Assembly: GCF_029866045.1 (NCBI RefSeq)
Contig: NZ_JARXAB010000021.1
Coordinates: 1-64,000, forward strand
Length of the DNA: 64,000 nt
Reading direction: 5' to 3'
From: Ramlibacter sp.
Lineage (GTDB): Bacteria > Pseudomonadota > Gammaproteobacteria > Burkholderiales > Burkholderiaceae_C
A program made the position numbers and the translations under genes. Below, in pieces: positions 10,361 through 20,710 of the stretch. Every line of letters begins with the position of its first letter. Position 1 is the stretch's first letter. The notes beneath the pieces were generated by a model. It saw nothing but the letters and a program-made list of their open reading frames with translations. It was not told the DNA's origin and made no database searches.

Positions 10361-10990
10361 ATGGCCGGATCGGTATCGCTGGAGCTGAAGGACGTCGCCT
10401 GCGTGCGCGGGGGACGGCTATTGTTCGAGCGGCTGTCCCTGCGGCTTTCGGCTGGGCAATGGCTGCAGGTGGCCGGGGAGAACGGGGCGGGCAAGAGCAG
10501 CTTGCTGCGCTTGGTCGCCGGCCTGCTGCCGCCCGCCAGCGGCGAGTTGCTCTGGCGGGGCGCGCCGATGGCGCCACAGCGCGAAAGGCTCGGGCTGGAA
10601 CGGCTGTACCTCGGCCATGAACCGGCGCTCAAGGAAGATCTGAGCGCGCTCGAGAACCTGCTGGCCGCCTGTGCCATCGCGGGCGAGCCGGTCACGCGCA
10701 ACCAGGCACTCGAGGCCTTGGACCAGGCCGGGCTGGCCGGCAGCACCCACCGACCGGCACGCCAGCTCTCCCAAGGGCAGCGCCGGCGCTGCGCCTTGGC
10801 CCGCTTGCCGCTGTCGCGCCGGCGCCCGCTCTGGGTTCTGGACGAAGCCTTCAACGCACTGGACACCGCCGCCTGCGACTGGCTGGCCGGTCAAGTGCGG
10901 CGCCACCTCCAGGCGGGCGGCCTGGCGGTACTGACCAGCCACCAGACGCTGCCACTCGGGGGCCCCCCTCCGCTGGCCCTCCAACTCTGA
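10361..10990 (+). CDS. ccmA: Heme exporter ABC ATPase
   Basis: 209 aa ATPase (VAGENGAGKSSLLRLVAGLLPPASG, QLSQGQRRRCALARL); first gene of ccm operon. Confidence 0.94.
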   Translation: MAGSVSLELKDVACVRGGRLLFERLSLRLSAGQWLQVAGENGAGKSSLLRLVAGLLPPASGELLWRGAPMAPQRERLGLERLYLGHEPALKEDLSALENLLAACAIAGEPVTRNQALEALDQAGLAGSTHRPARQLSQGQRRRCALARLPLSRRRPLWVLDEAFNALDTAACDWLAGQVRRHLQAGGLAVLTSHQTLPLGGPPPLALQL

Positions 10991-11013
10991 ACAGCCCCCA
11001 ACTGCCCACGACC

Positions 11014-11775
11014 ATGTCAGCGGTATTGCCACCCTCCCACACCGTCAGCGCGCGCGCATTGGCCGCGCCGAGCGATGTGGAGCCCGGCCCGAGCCTGGGC
11101 AGCCTGGTGGGCGCCGCTTGGGCACTGGCGCTGCGGGACCTGCGCCTGGCCGGCCGCCGGCGCACCGACACCCTCGCGAGCCTCGCCTTCTTCGTGATGG
11201 CTAGCAGCCTGTTCCCGCTGGCCCTCGGTTCCGAGCCGGCGCTGCTCGCCCGGCTGGCAGGCGGCGTGCCTTGGGTCGCTGCCCTGCTGGCAAGCCTGCT
11301 GCCGCTGGCGCGCTTGTTCGAAGATGACCGGGCCGACGGCACGCTCGAGCAGCTGGTGCTGTCACCCCACCCCCTGCCAGTGCTGGTTCTGGGAAAAGTG
11401 ACTGCTCACTGGCTAGCGAGCGGTATTCCTCTGGCCCTGGTCGCACCGCTGATCGCGCTGCAGTACGGCCTGCCCGTGGAGGCCCTGCTCGTTTTGCTCG
11501 CGTCATTGCTGCTGGGCACACCCATCCTCAGCCTTCTGGGGGCGGTTGCGGCCGCGCTGGCGACGGGCCTGCGCGGTGGCGCTCTGCTGCTCTCGCTGAT
11601 GGTGCTGCCCCTGTCGGTCCCGGTATTGGTCTTCGGCTGCGGCGCAGTGGACGCGGTGCTGAGCGGGCAGTCGCCCGCGGGCGCCCTCTCGCTGCTGGGG
11701 GCCGGCCTGCTGCTCGCGCTGGCGGGCGCGCCCGCGGCGTGCGCCGCCGCACTGCGCATCTCGGTGGAGGCTTGA
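11014..11775 (+). CDS. ccmB: Heme exporter membrane protein
   Basis: LARLAGGVPWVAALLASLLPLARLFEDDRADGTLEQLVLSPHPL; operon position. Confidence 0.94.
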   Translation: MSAVLPPSHTVSARALAAPSDVEPGPSLGSLVGAAWALALRDLRLAGRRRTDTLASLAFFVMASSLFPLALGSEPALLARLAGGVPWVAALLASLLPLARLFEDDRADGTLEQLVLSPHPLPVLVLGKVTAHWLASGIPLALVAPLIALQYGLPVEALLVLLASLLLGTPILSLLGAVAAALATGLRGGALLLSLMVLPLSVPVLVFGCGAVDAVLSGQSPAGALSLLGAGLLLALAGAPAACAAALRISVEA

Positions 11776-11779
11776 ACGC

Positions 11780-12592
11780 ATGGCCGCACAGACCCTGTTT
11801 CGCTTTGCCGCGCCACAGACCTTTTATCCGCTGGCAGGCCGTTTGGCCTGGCTAGCCGCCGGGTCGGCAGTGGTGCTGGCCGCAATCGGCCTGTGGATCG
11901 GCCTGGTGATTGCGCCCACCGATGCGCAGCAGGGCGAGGCCTACCGGATCATCTTCGTGCACGTACCCGCGGCCTGGATGTCGATGCTGATCTACCTGGT
12001 GATGGCCGGCTGGGCCGCGGTCGGCCTGGTGTTCAACGCCCGGCTGGCGTCGACGCTGGCGCGTGCACTCGCACCCACCGGTGCGCTCATGACCTTCCTG
12101 GCCCTGTGGACCGGCGCCCTCTGGGGCAAGCCCACCTGGGGCACCTGGTGGGTCTGGGACGCGCGGCTCACGTCCGAGTTGATGCTGCTGTTTCTCTATC
12201 TGGGCTTCTTGGCCCTGCATGGCGCCATCGAGGACCCGCGCCGCGCCGACCGAGCAGCCGCCCTGCTGGCTTTGGTGGGCGTGGTCAACGTGCCCATCAT
12301 CTACTTCTCTGTCATCTGGTGGAACACGCTGCACCAGGGGGCCTCGGTGAGTTTGACCCGGGCACCGAGCATGGCCACGACGATGCTGGCCGGCATGCTG
12401 GTCATGGCACTGGCGTTCTGGATGTACACCATCGCGGTCACGCTGTGGCGGGCGCGGCTGCTGGTGCTCGAGCGCGAGGCGCATGCGCCCTGGGCGCAGC
12501 GGGCCCGAAAGGCGCTGGCGGGCAAGGGTGAAGGCGCGGGACCGGGCGCGGACTCGCCGCTCGGCCCGTCCGTGGGGGAGGCCATGCGATGA
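11780..12592 (+). CDS. ccmC: Heme exporter/handling protein
   Basis: RIIFVHVPAAWMSMLIY, WGKPTWGTWWVWDARLTSELMLLFLYLG. Confidence 0.96.
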   Translation: MAAQTLFRFAAPQTFYPLAGRLAWLAAGSAVVLAAIGLWIGLVIAPTDAQQGEAYRIIFVHVPAAWMSMLIYLVMAGWAAVGLVFNARLASTLARALAPTGALMTFLALWTGALWGKPTWGTWWVWDARLTSELMLLFLYLGFLALHGAIEDPRRADRAAALLALVGVVNVPIIYFSVIWWNTLHQGASVSLTRAPSMATTMLAGMLVMALAFWMYTIAVTLWRARLLVLEREAHAPWAQRARKALAGKGEGAGPGADSPLGPSVGEAMR

Positions 12593-12816
12593 GCGGCCTG
12601 ACCTGGGAGACCCTCTCGGCCTGGCTCGCCATGGGTGGCTACGGCCTCTATGTGTGGGGCTCGCTGGGCATGTGCGCGGCGGTCTTCGCCGGCGAGTTGC
12701 TGTCACTGCGGGCGCAGCGCCGGGCGCTGGCAAAAGATGATTCACAAGCTCAGGGGGCCGCGGCTCAAACACCCGCGCGCCGACCCGTGCTTACGCAACA
12801 GGAGCAAGACGCATGA
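12589..12816 (+). CDS. ccmD: Heme exporter accessory protein
   Basis: Small single-TM ORF overlapping ccmC and ccmE. Confidence 0.85.
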   Translation: MSGLTWETLSAWLAMGGYGLYVWGSLGMCAAVFAGELLSLRAQRRALAKDDSQAQGAAAQTPARRPVLTQQEQDA

Positions 12817-13247
12817 CACCCCGCCGACGCCGCGCACTGATGGTGCTGGCCTGCCTGGCCCTGATGGCCGGGGCCAGCGCGCTGGTGCTCAACGCATTCC
12901 GTAGCAATCTGGTGTTCTTTTTCAGTCCGACACAGGTCGTGCGCAGCGAAGCGCCGCAGGGGCGCAACTTCCGGGTCGGCGGCCTGGTAGAGGCCGGCAG
13001 CGTGGCGCGCGAACCCGGCGGTCTGACGCTGCGCTTCGTGGTGACCGATGGCGCGCACCGTGTGCCGGTCACCTACACCGGTCTGCTGCCCGACCTGTTC
13101 CAGGAGGGCAAGGGCGTGGTCGCCCAGGGCCGCCTGAATGCGGAGGGCCTGTTCCGCGCCGACACGGTGCTGGCCAAGCACGACGAGAACTACATGCCGC
13201 CCGAGGCCGCTGCGGCGCTGCAGGCAGCAAAGGGGTCGACGCAATGA
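12813..13247 (+). CDS. ccmE: Cytochrome c-type heme chaperone
   Basis: [49 protein letters not shown]. Confidence 0.96.
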   Translation: MTPRRRRALMVLACLALMAGASALVLNAFRSNLVFFFSPTQVVRSEAPQGRNFRVGGLVEAGSVAREPGGLTLRFVVTDGAHRVPVTYTGLLPDLFQEGKGVVAQGRLNAEGLFRADTVLAKHDENYMPPEAAAALQAAKGSTQ

Positions 13248-15316
13248 TCGTCGAGCTCGGTCACTTCGCGCTGGCCCTGGCCCTGGCGGTCGCTCTGGCC
13301 CAGGGGCTGCTGCCGTTATGGGCCACCCGTCACGCGCACCGCGATCCGGCTCAGGGCCCGGCACCGGCACTGGCCGCCTGGGCCGCGCCCGCAGCCCAGG
13401 TGCAGTTCGCGCTGCTCCTGCTGGCCTATGCAGCGCTGACCAGCGCCTTCGTCAATGACGACTTCTCGGTGGCACTGGCCGCGGGTCACTCGCACAGCGA
13501 TCTGCCGCTCGTCTACAAGTTGACCGCAGTCTGGGGCAACCACGAGGGCTCGGTCCTGCTGTGGGCGCTGGTCCTGGCCGGCTGGTCAGCGGCGGTCTCA
13601 TGGCGCTCGGCGACCTTGGACCCGATCACCCGCGCCCGGGTGCTGGGCGTGATGGGCTTGATCAGCACCGGCCTGCTGCTGTTCACTTTGACCGTCTCCA
13701 GCCCCTTCACCCGGCTGCTGCCGGGTGCAGCCGAGGGCCGCGATCTCAACCCCCTGCTGCAGGACCCGGGTATGGCCCTGCACCCGCCACTGCTGTACCT
13801 GGGCTATGTGGGGCTGGCCGTGCCCTTCGCCTTCGCAGTCGCGGCCTTGCTCGCGGGCCGCCTGGACGCCGCCTGGGCCCGCTGGACCCGGCCCTGGACG
13901 CTGGCGGCCTGGTGCTTTCTCACCCTGGGTATCGCCCTGGGCAGCTTCTGGGCCTATTACGAGCTGGGCTGGGGCGGCTGGTGGTTCTGGGACCCGGTGG
14001 AAAACGCCTCGCTCATGCCCTGGCTGCTGGCAACCGCGCTGATCCACGCGCTGGCCGCGACCGAGAAGCGCGGCGCGCTGCAAGCCTGGACGGCCTTCCT
14101 GGCGCTGTCCGCCTTTGCGCTCTCGCTGATGGGAACCTTCATCGTGCGCTCGGGTGTCCTGAGTTCGGTCCATGCCTTCGCCACCGACCCAGCGCGGGGC
14201 ATGTTCATCCTGGCCTTCCTGGTGCTGGTGGGCGGCGGCTCGTTCCTGCTGTTCGCGCTGCGGGCGCCCGCGCTCGGTGCAGGCCGTGGCTTCGCGGCCC
14301 TCTCGCGCGAGTCGCTGCTGCTGGCGGGGAACCTGCTGCTGTCCGTGGCGACAGCGGCGGTGCTTCTGGGCACGCTCTATCCACTGCTGATTGACGCGCT
14401 GGGCCTGGGCAAGCTGTCGGTCGGCCCGCCGTATTTCGAGGCGGTGTTTGTCCCGCTGATGGCACCGGCCCTCTTTCTCATGGGCGTGGCCCCGCTGGCG
14501 CGCTGGGGCGATGCGCCGGCAGCGCCATTGGCGCGGCGCCTGCGCGGCGCCGCACTGGCCGCTGGCGTGGGTGCGGTGGCGGCGGTATTGCTGGTACATG
14601 GCGCGGTCGGCATGGCGGTGGGCTTTGGACTGGCCACCTGGATCGTCGCCTCGGGCCTGGTGTCCCTGACCGAACGGCTGCGCCAGGCACCAGCTGGCAC
14701 ACGCTGGCGGCGCCTGGGCGGCAGCGCTGGCGGCATGCTGCTGGCGCACGCGGGGGTGGCGGTCTTCGTGGTCGGCGTGACCGGGGTTCGCCACCTGCAC
14801 AGCGAGCATGACCTGCGCATGGCCATCGGCGACGAGGCGCGCGTGGGTGGCCATGTCTTCCGCCTCGAGAGCCTGGGCCAGCGGGCCGGGCCGAACTACA
14901 TCGCCCTGGGCGCCACGCTCACCGTCAGCCGCGACGGCGAGGTGGTCGCGGTGCTGCGGCCCGAGCGACGCCAGTACGTCAGCAGCCGCATGCCGATGAC
15001 CGAGGTGGCCATCGACCGGGGCCTCATGCGTGACCTCTATGTCGCCTTGGGCGACCCCCTACCCCCCGACGCCCTGGGCATCCGCATCCACCACAAGCCG
15101 CTCGTGAACTGGATCTGGGGCGGCTGCGTGCTCATGGCGCTCGGCGGTCTGCTGGCGGCCACCGATCGGCGCTACCGGGTGGCAGCTGGCCAGGCCGCCG
15201 GCGAACCTGAGGCGCCGGCGTTGCCGGCGCAAACCGGCGAGCCCTTGCCCGCCTTGCGCAGCGCGCAGGCGGCCGTCACGCCATCCACCGCCGCACCCCA
15301 GGAGCGGCCCGCATGA
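13244..15316 (+). CDS. ccmF: Heme lyase subunit
   Basis: 690 aa; [37 protein letters not shown]. Confidence 0.97.
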   Translation: MIVELGHFALALALAVALAQGLLPLWATRHAHRDPAQGPAPALAAWAAPAAQVQFALLLLAYAALTSAFVNDDFSVALAAGHSHSDLPLVYKLTAVWGNHEGSVLLWALVLAGWSAAVSWRSATLDPITRARVLGVMGLISTGLLLFTLTVSSPFTRLLPGAAEGRDLNPLLQDPGMALHPPLLYLGYVGLAVPFAFAVAALLAGRLDAAWARWTRPWTLAAWCFLTLGIALGSFWAYYELGWGGWWFWDPVENASLMPWLLATALIHALAATEKRGALQAWTAFLALSAFALSLMGTFIVRSGVLSSVHAFATDPARGMFILAFLVLVGGGSFLLFALRAPALGAGRGFAALSRESLLLAGNLLLSVATAAVLLGTLYPLLIDALGLGKLSVGPPYFEAVFVPLMAPALFLMGVAPLARWGDAPAAPLARRLRGAALAAGVGAVAAVLLVHGAVGMAVGFGLATWIVASGLVSLTERLRQAPAGTRWRRLGGSAGGMLLAHAGVAVFVVGVTGVRHLHSEHDLRMAIGDEARVGGHVFRLESLGQRAGPNYIALGATLTVSRDGEVVAVLRPERRQYVSSRMPMTEVAIDRGLMRDLYVALGDPLPPDALGIRIHHKPLVNWIWGGCVLMALGGLLAATDRRYRVAAGQAAGEPEAPALPAQTGEPLPALRSAQAAVTPSTAAPQERPA

Positions 15317-15855
15317 TCACGCGTCGATGGGTGCGCATGGCGCTGCCGCTGGCGGTGTTCGTCGCCCTGGCGGCCTTGCTGGCCATGGGCCTGGGCCGCG
15401 ACCCGCGCGAGTTGCCTTCACCCCTGGTGGGTCGCCCTGCGCCGGCCTTCCGCGTCCCGGTGCTGGTTGGGGCGGGGGGCCCACAGATCGCGCGCGATGA
15501 CCTGCGCGGTGAGGTGTGGCTGCTCAATGTCTGGGCGTCCTGGTGCGCGGCGTGTCGCATCGAGCACCCCGTGCTGGTGGACTTTGCGCGCGACGGCGCG
15601 CTGCCGGTCTACGGCCTGAATTACAAGGACACCACCCCCGAAGCGCTGCGCTGGCTGGCCGCGCACGGCGACCCCTACCGGGCCTCGCTGAGCGACCCGG
15701 ACGGGCGACTCGGAATGGAGTTTGGCGTCTACGGCGTGCCCGAAACTTTTCTGATCGACCAGCAGGGCGTGATCCGCTTCAAGCATGTGGGTCCACTCAC
15801 ACCCGCCGTGCTGCAGGACGAGGTCATGCCCTTGGTGCGGAGGCTGCGTGGCTAG
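15313..15855 (+). CDS. ccmG: Thiol:disulfide interchange protein
   Basis: Thioredoxin-like WASWCAACRIEHPVL, GVYGVPETFLIDQQGVIRFKHVG. Confidence 0.95.
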   Translation: MITRRWVRMALPLAVFVALAALLAMGLGRDPRELPSPLVGRPAPAFRVPVLVGAGGPQIARDDLRGEVWLLNVWASWCAACRIEHPVLVDFARDGALPVYGLNYKDTTPEALRWLAAHGDPYRASLSDPDGRLGMEFGVYGVPETFLIDQQGVIRFKHVGPLTPAVLQDEVMPLVRRLRG

Positions 15856-16330
15856 CGCCGCAGGGTGGGCAAGCCGACGTCACGCAGGGTGGCTGCGGGC
15901 CTGGGCCTGCGCAGCGGCTCTGCTGCTGTCTGCCTGGGTCGGCCTGGGTGTGGGTATCGCCCGGGCCGGAGAGGCGCGGCCTGTGGCCGAAGACCCCGCG
16001 CTCGAGTTGAGGGTCATGGCCCTCGCTGAGGAGTTGCGCTGCGTGGTGTGCCAGAACGAGACGATTGCTGCCTCGCAGGCCGAACTCGCGCGCGACCTGC
16101 GGGCCCAGATCCGCCAGCAACTGCGCGAGGGCCGCAGCCCCGAGGAGGTCATGGACTTCATGGTCGCCCGCTATGGCCAGTTCGTGCGCTATCGCCCGCC
16201 GCTTCAGGCCAGCACCTGGGCGCTGTGGCTCGGACCCTTTGCGCTGCTGGGGATCGCGGCCTTCGCCTGGTCACGCCAGATTCGCCGACCGCAGACATCA
16301 CAGCCGATAGAAGAAGGAGCAAGCCCATGA
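15848..16330 (+). CDS. ccmH: Cytochrome c maturation protein CcmH (GTG start)
   Basis: ELRCVVCQNETIAASQAELARDLRAQIRQQLREGRSPEEVMDFMVARYGQFVRYRPPL; GTG at 15848 overlaps ccmG stop. Confidence 0.92.
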   Translation: MASAAGWASRRHAGWLRAWACAAALLLSAWVGLGVGIARAGEARPVAEDPALELRVMALAEELRCVVCQNETIAASQAELARDLRAQIRQQLREGRSPEEVMDFMVARYGQFVRYRPPLQASTWALWLGPFALLGIAAFAWSRQIRRPQTSQPIEEGASP

Positions 16331-16644
16331 ATCCCAGCCTGCTGTTCGTGGTCGGCGCCGCCGCCCTCATCTTTCTGGTCCTGGCCGTCCTGCTGCCACC
16401 CCTGTGGCGGGAGCTGTCCTCGCGCGGTATTGCGCTGGTCCTGGCTGTCACCCTGCCTCTGCTCGCCGCCGGCGTGTATGCCGCGCGGGGACAGCCTGAG
16501 GCCTGGGAGGCGGCAGCCCGCGCGCCTGCGCCCGAGGACCTCGACGCCATGGCGACACGCATGCTGCAACGCTTCGAGGCTGGGGCGCGGGCAACCATGT
16601 CGGCCGCGGACCGGCCGGCGGCGAGCGGGACCCAGGCGCCCTGA
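16327..16644 (+). CDS. CcmI-like N-terminal membrane domain only (short form)
   Basis: MNPSLLFVVGAAALIFLVLAVLLPPLWRE...; about 105 aa, no TPR region; ATGA overlap with ccmH. Confidence 0.65.
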   Translation: MNPSLLFVVGAAALIFLVLAVLLPPLWRELSSRGIALVLAVTLPLLAAGVYAARGQPEAWEAAARAPAPEDLDAMATRMLQRFEAGARATMSAADRPAASGTQAP

Positions 16645-16650
16645 GCAACA

Positions 16651-16702
16651 CCTCCCACCGACCCCCTCCCACCGACACCTCCCACCGACGCCTCCCGCCG
16701 CC
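16651..16702. repeat. Short tandem repeat, about 13 bp x 4
   Basis: CCTCCCACCGAC copies at 16651, 16665, 16678 and degenerate CCTCCCGCCGCC at 16691. Confidence 0.8.
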
Positions 16703-16783
16703 ACGATCCGCAGCCCGGTGGGGACGGTTTCGCGAACGGTCAATCACTCACCGGTTCAGCGCCGGATCAGCGGCGGCAGCGCC

Positions 16784-17713
16784 TCAGCCCAGGTCCTGCC
16801 AGGCCAGAAGCAGGAGCGCGAGGACCGCGTGCGGCCGCTCCTCATGGGCCAGGTGCCCCAGCCCCTCCAGCGACACCTTCTTGACCCGCGCACGGCCCGG
16901 GGCCTCACGCGCCAGCCGGGCCACGAGCCGGTCCGCCTCCTGGGGAGGCACCGTGCCATCGAGCAGACCGACCAACAGCAAAAGCGGCGTCTCGAGTGAA
17001 GGCAGCGCTTCGGCCAGGGCCGGCAAATCCCAGTGGGCCATCATGCCCAGCGCGCCCTCCACATGCCCCGGGTTGGCAGCCAGGCGGCGGTACAGATCCT
17101 GTCCGCGCGCGTCCAGACGCGAGCCGGTGCTTTCCAGCAGGCGCTGCAGCACCTCCTCCTGACCGGCCCGCCAGGCAAAGAAGCGCGGCGCGCCAGGCAT
17201 CACTGCCATCAGGCGCGCAGCCGGCGAGAAGATGCGCCCGGCCAGCCCCCCGAGCGGCAACAAGGCCCCATTGAGCGAGGCCAGCAGACGCGGTCGGACG
17301 GTGCCGTCCAGGCACATGCGGGCGCCGATCGCCGCGCCCGCCGAGTGGCCCACCACCAGGTCCGGGGCAAAACCTTCCGCAGCAAGCAACTGGGCCAGGG
17401 CGCCCGCCATGCCGGGCAATGAGAACTGGGAGGAGTAGGTGCCTCCGTCTGGCAGGCTGGTGAAGGCGTGTCCGGGTAGGTCGATGGCCAGGAGTTCGAA
17501 GTGCGCCTGCAGCAGCGGCGCGAAATCCCGCCAGGAATGGGTGGAAGAACCCGTGCCGTGAATCAGCAGCGCGCGCGGCGCGCCCGTCTGGGTCGGCGCA
17601 AAGCGCTGCACATGCCAGCGCAGCCCGGCCGCCTCGACAAACCGGCTGCGCCCGCGGTGCGGCCAGTCGAGGCCGTCGCGGTCCCAGTCCAGGCGGGGTT
17701 CCATGCGTGCCAA
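16784..17713 (-). CDS. bchO: Alpha/beta hydrolase, BchO-type Mg chelatase accessory protein
   Basis: LLIHGTGSSTHSWRDFAPLL, VVGHSAGAAIGARM; directly downstream of bchD. Confidence 0.9.
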   Translation of the reverse strand: MARMEPRLDWDRDGLDWPHRGRSRFVEAAGLRWHVQRFAPTQTGAPRALLIHGTGSSTHSWRDFAPLLQAHFELLAIDLPGHAFTSLPDGGTYSSQFSLPGMAGALAQLLAAEGFAPDLVVGHSAGAAIGARMCLDGTVRPRLLASLNGALLPLGGLAGRIFSPAARLMAVMPGAPRFFAWRAGQEEVLQRLLESTGSRLDARGQDLYRRLAANPGHVEGALGMMAHWDLPALAEALPSLETPLLLLVGLLDGTVPPQEADRLVARLAREAPGRARVKKVSLEGLGHLAHEERPHAVLALLLLAWQDLG

Positions 17714-17742
17714 GGGTTCAAGGAGCGGTTTGCGCTCGTCGC

Positions 17743-19605
17743 TCAGCGCAGTCCGCTGGCCAGTCGCACCACGCCCGACATGGCCTTCGCATCGGCATAC
17801 GGCAGTGGCAGATAGGCCGCGCCAAGGCGCTGGGCCAGCGCTTGCGCCGAGGCCTGCGGCTGCGGGCTGGTGTCCAGCAACAGGCTGCTCGCACCCAGGG
17901 CGCGCAGGGCCGCTGCGGAGGCCAGTGCGTCCTCGTTGGCGCGCTGGCGACCCGGGCTGCCGTCGCGGGCGATGTTGGCGCGGCCGTCGGTGAGCAGCAC
18001 CACCACCGGCGTGTCGCCGGCGCGGCGCAGAGACTCCACCAGGCCGCGGGTGGCGTCGAGTGCGCTGGCCAGTGGCGTACCGCCGCCACCGGGCAGGCCC
18101 GCCAGGCTGCGCTTGGCGCGGACCAGGGAGCGGGTCGGCGCCAGCAGCAGATCTGCCTTTTGCCCGCGGAACCCCAGCACCGCGACGCGGTCACGGCGCA
18201 CATAGCAATCAGCCAGGAGGAGTTCGACCGCGCCCTTGGCCTCGGCCAAGCGGTGCAGCGCCGAGGAGCCGGAAGCATCGACCACGAAGACCGTGGTGGT
18301 GGTGGTCCGCTGCTTGAAGCGGGCGACATGGAAGTCCTCGCGGCGCACATGAATGCGCCGGCGGTCGCCCGCGGGCAGCTCCCCCGCCGCAGCCGCCCGC
18401 AGCCGCTGCCAGGGCGCAGCGGCGCGCAGCGTGTCTAGCAAATGCAGACGCGCACCGCCGCGCGGCTCGCCGCGGCGAGCGCCGACCGGCCGACCGCGGT
18501 GCAGACCCTGGCGCAGCGCGCCGGACCGGCCACCGCCAGTGCCCTGGGTGCGCGCGGCGGCGCCCTGCGCGATCAGCGCCAGCAGGCCTGCAGGAATCGC
18601 GGCCTGGGCGGCCTCCACAAGGCGTTCGCCCAGGTCTTGGACGGACGCCTCGGCTTCCTGGTCCTGGTCCTTGTTCTGGTTTGGGTTCGTGTCACTGCCG
18701 GCATCAGCCGGTGGCGGGTCGGCGGGTGGCTGCGACTGTGCCTCGGCGGGCGGTTGCGGATCCGGGGCTTCGGGCGCCTCCGCCGGTTCGGGCCTTGCCT
18801 CTTGCTCGGGAGCCGGCGCCGGCAATCGTGTCGCGCGGTGCGCCAGCACCAAGCGGGCCGCCAGCGCGGCGTCCTCGGCGTCGACTTCTTCGCGCCCGTC
18901 CCAGGCCGCAGACGCCCGCGCTGACCGCAGCGCCAGCAAGGAGCCGCGCAGGGAGTCCACGCCCAAGGCCTGCGCCGCCTCGCACAGTGCCTGCACCATG
19001 GCCTCGCTCACACGGACCTGCGGCAGACGCGCGCGGGCCTGCTCCACGCTCTCGGCCTCCAGGCCGAGGCTGTCCAGCCCGCGCAAGCTGGCCTCGTCCA
19101 CGCGAAAAGCCAGGCGCTCACGCAGGGAAGCCGGCACTTGCTCGTCCTCGTCCACGCCCTCGTCCAGCGCGAGCAGCCCGAAACGCGCAGGCAGGCGCCG
19201 CCCCAGGCCATCACGTTCGATGAGCACCTCGCCGGTGTCGAGCGAGGCGGCGATCAAGGCGGCGGACGCTCGCGGGAGGCGCTCGGCCATTGCCAAAGTG
19301 ATCACCCCGCCATCGGCCTGCGCGAGCAGGCCCTGCTGCAACACCGGGCGCCCCACCTGCAGGGAAGCGGCAAAATCCAGCCCCCCCAAAAGTGCCGCCT
19401 CGCCGGCGCCAGAGGGCATCCGGCGCTGCGGCGTGGCGGGGGGCAGCAGGCGCCGGAAATGGGCCAGCCAGGCCTCGCGGTCGGGGCCATGCCCGCAGCG
19501 CAGCACGGCGCCGCCCAGGCCTGCCGGATCAATGGCCAGCAGGATGGCGGCCGCCAGCGCGTCCGGCTGGCGATCGGTCCCGAGGTCCTGAGAATCGGCG
19601 TTCAT
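17743..19605 (-). CDS. bchD: Magnesium chelatase subunit D
   Basis: 620 aa; Pro/acid-rich linker and C-terminal VWA domain (VFVVDASGSSALHRLAEAKGAVELLL). Confidence 0.95.
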   Translation of the reverse strand: MNADSQDLGTDRQPDALAAAILLAIDPAGLGGAVLRCGHGPDREAWLAHFRRLLPPATPQRRMPSGAGEAALLGGLDFAASLQVGRPVLQQGLLAQADGGVITLAMAERLPRASAALIAASLDTGEVLIERDGLGRRLPARFGLLALDEGVDEDEQVPASLRERLAFRVDEASLRGLDSLGLEAESVEQARARLPQVRVSEAMVQALCEAAQALGVDSLRGSLLALRSARASAAWDGREEVDAEDAALAARLVLAHRATRLPAPAPEQEARPEPAEAPEAPDPQPPAEAQSQPPADPPPADAGSDTNPNQNKDQDQEAEASVQDLGERLVEAAQAAIPAGLLALIAQGAAARTQGTGGGRSGALRQGLHRGRPVGARRGEPRGGARLHLLDTLRAAAPWQRLRAAAAGELPAGDRRRIHVRREDFHVARFKQRTTTTTVFVVDASGSSALHRLAEAKGAVELLLADCYVRRDRVAVLGFRGQKADLLLAPTRSLVRAKRSLAGLPGGGGTPLASALDATRGLVESLRRAGDTPVVVLLTDGRANIARDGSPGRQRANEDALASAAALRALGASSLLLDTSPQPQASAQALAQRLGAAYLPLPYADAKAMSGVVRLASGLR

Positions 19606-19683
19606 GTCCGGGTGATCAACGAGGTGCGCACAGGAAGAAGCAGCCGGCCCGTCGGGCCGCCCTGGCCCTCGGCGCCGCTGCGC

Positions 19684-20709
19684 TCATGTGGCGAATTCTT
19701 CGGCCACCGCGCGGTCGACCCGCACCGTCGAGCCCGCATCGTCCAGCGGGTTGCGACGCAGGCGATGCCGCAGCGCGGGCGCGGCCATGCGCCGCAGGTG
19801 ATCGGGCGCCACCTCGCGTGCGCCCTCGAGCGCGGCCAAGGCGCGGGCGGCACGTATGAGGGTCAGGTCTCCGCGCAAGCCGTCGGTGCCCAGGGTCTGG
19901 CACAGGCGAGCGGCGCGCTCACGCACCGCATCCGGAATCTTGATCTCGGGCAACAGCTTGCGAGCCCGCAGCAATTGCCGGCGAATTTTCTCGTCCTGCT
20001 TTTGCCACTGGGCGGCAAAGCCCTCGGGGTCGTGTTCATACGCGTCGCGGCGCTTGACCACCTCGACCCGGTCCGCGAGCTCGCGCGGGGTGGCCACCTC
20101 AAGCGACAGCCCGAAGCGATCGAGCAGCTGCGGCCGCAGCTCGCCCTCCTCCGGGTTGCCGCTGCCCACCAGGACGAAGCGGGCCGGGTGACGGACCGAC
20201 AGGCCCTCACGCTCGACCAGGTTCTCGCCCGAGGCGGCGACGTCGATCAGCAGGTCGACCAAATGGTCTTCCAGCAGGTTGACCTCGTCGATATAGAGAA
20301 AGCCCCGGTTTGCGCGGGCCAGCAGGCCCGGCTCAAAGGCCTTGATGCCCTGCGACAGGGCCTTTTCCAGGTCCAGCGCGCCGACGATACGGTCCTCGGT
20401 GGCGCCCAGAGGCAGGTCGACCACCGGCACCGGAACACGGCGGCTGGCGGGCTTTTTGCCAGCCGGCCGGGCGGCGCAGGCCTCGCACAGGCGACCCGAG
20501 CCAGCCGGGTCGCAGCCATAGGGGCAATTCGCCACGACGTCGATGGGGGGCAGCAGCGCCGCCAAAGCCCGGACCGCGGTGGACTTGCCCGTCCCGCGGT
20601 CGCCGAATACCAATACGCCACCGATGCCCGGATCGGTGGCGACGGCCAGGATGGCGAGTTTCATCTCGTCCTGGCCGACAAGGGCGGAGAAGGGAAAAGG
20701 AACAGCCAT
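19684..20709 (-). CDS. bchI: Magnesium chelatase ATPase subunit I
   Basis: FPFSALVGQDEMKLAILAVATDPGIGGVLVFGDRGTGKSTAVRALAALLPPI. Confidence 0.97.
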   Translation of the reverse strand: MAVPFPFSALVGQDEMKLAILAVATDPGIGGVLVFGDRGTGKSTAVRALAALLPPIDVVANCPYGCDPAGSGRLCEACAARPAGKKPASRRVPVPVVDLPLGATEDRIVGALDLEKALSQGIKAFEPGLLARANRGFLYIDEVNLLEDHLVDLLIDVAASGENLVEREGLSVRHPARFVLVGSGNPEEGELRPQLLDRFGLSLEVATPRELADRVEVVKRRDAYEHDPEGFAAQWQKQDEKIRRQLLRARKLLPEIKIPDAVRERAARLCQTLGTDGLRGDLTLIRAARALAALEGAREVAPDHLRRMAAPALRHRLRRNPLDDAGSTVRVDRAVAEEFAT

Positions 20710-20710
20710 A

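Noticed and set aside
13598-14854. 418 aa minus-strand ORF
   Set aside because: Antisense to ccmF; Gln/His-rich shadow translation
16651-16702. Tandem repeat considered as CRISPR or iterated operator
   Set aside because: Only four contiguous copies with no spacers; a simple tandem repeat in a spacer
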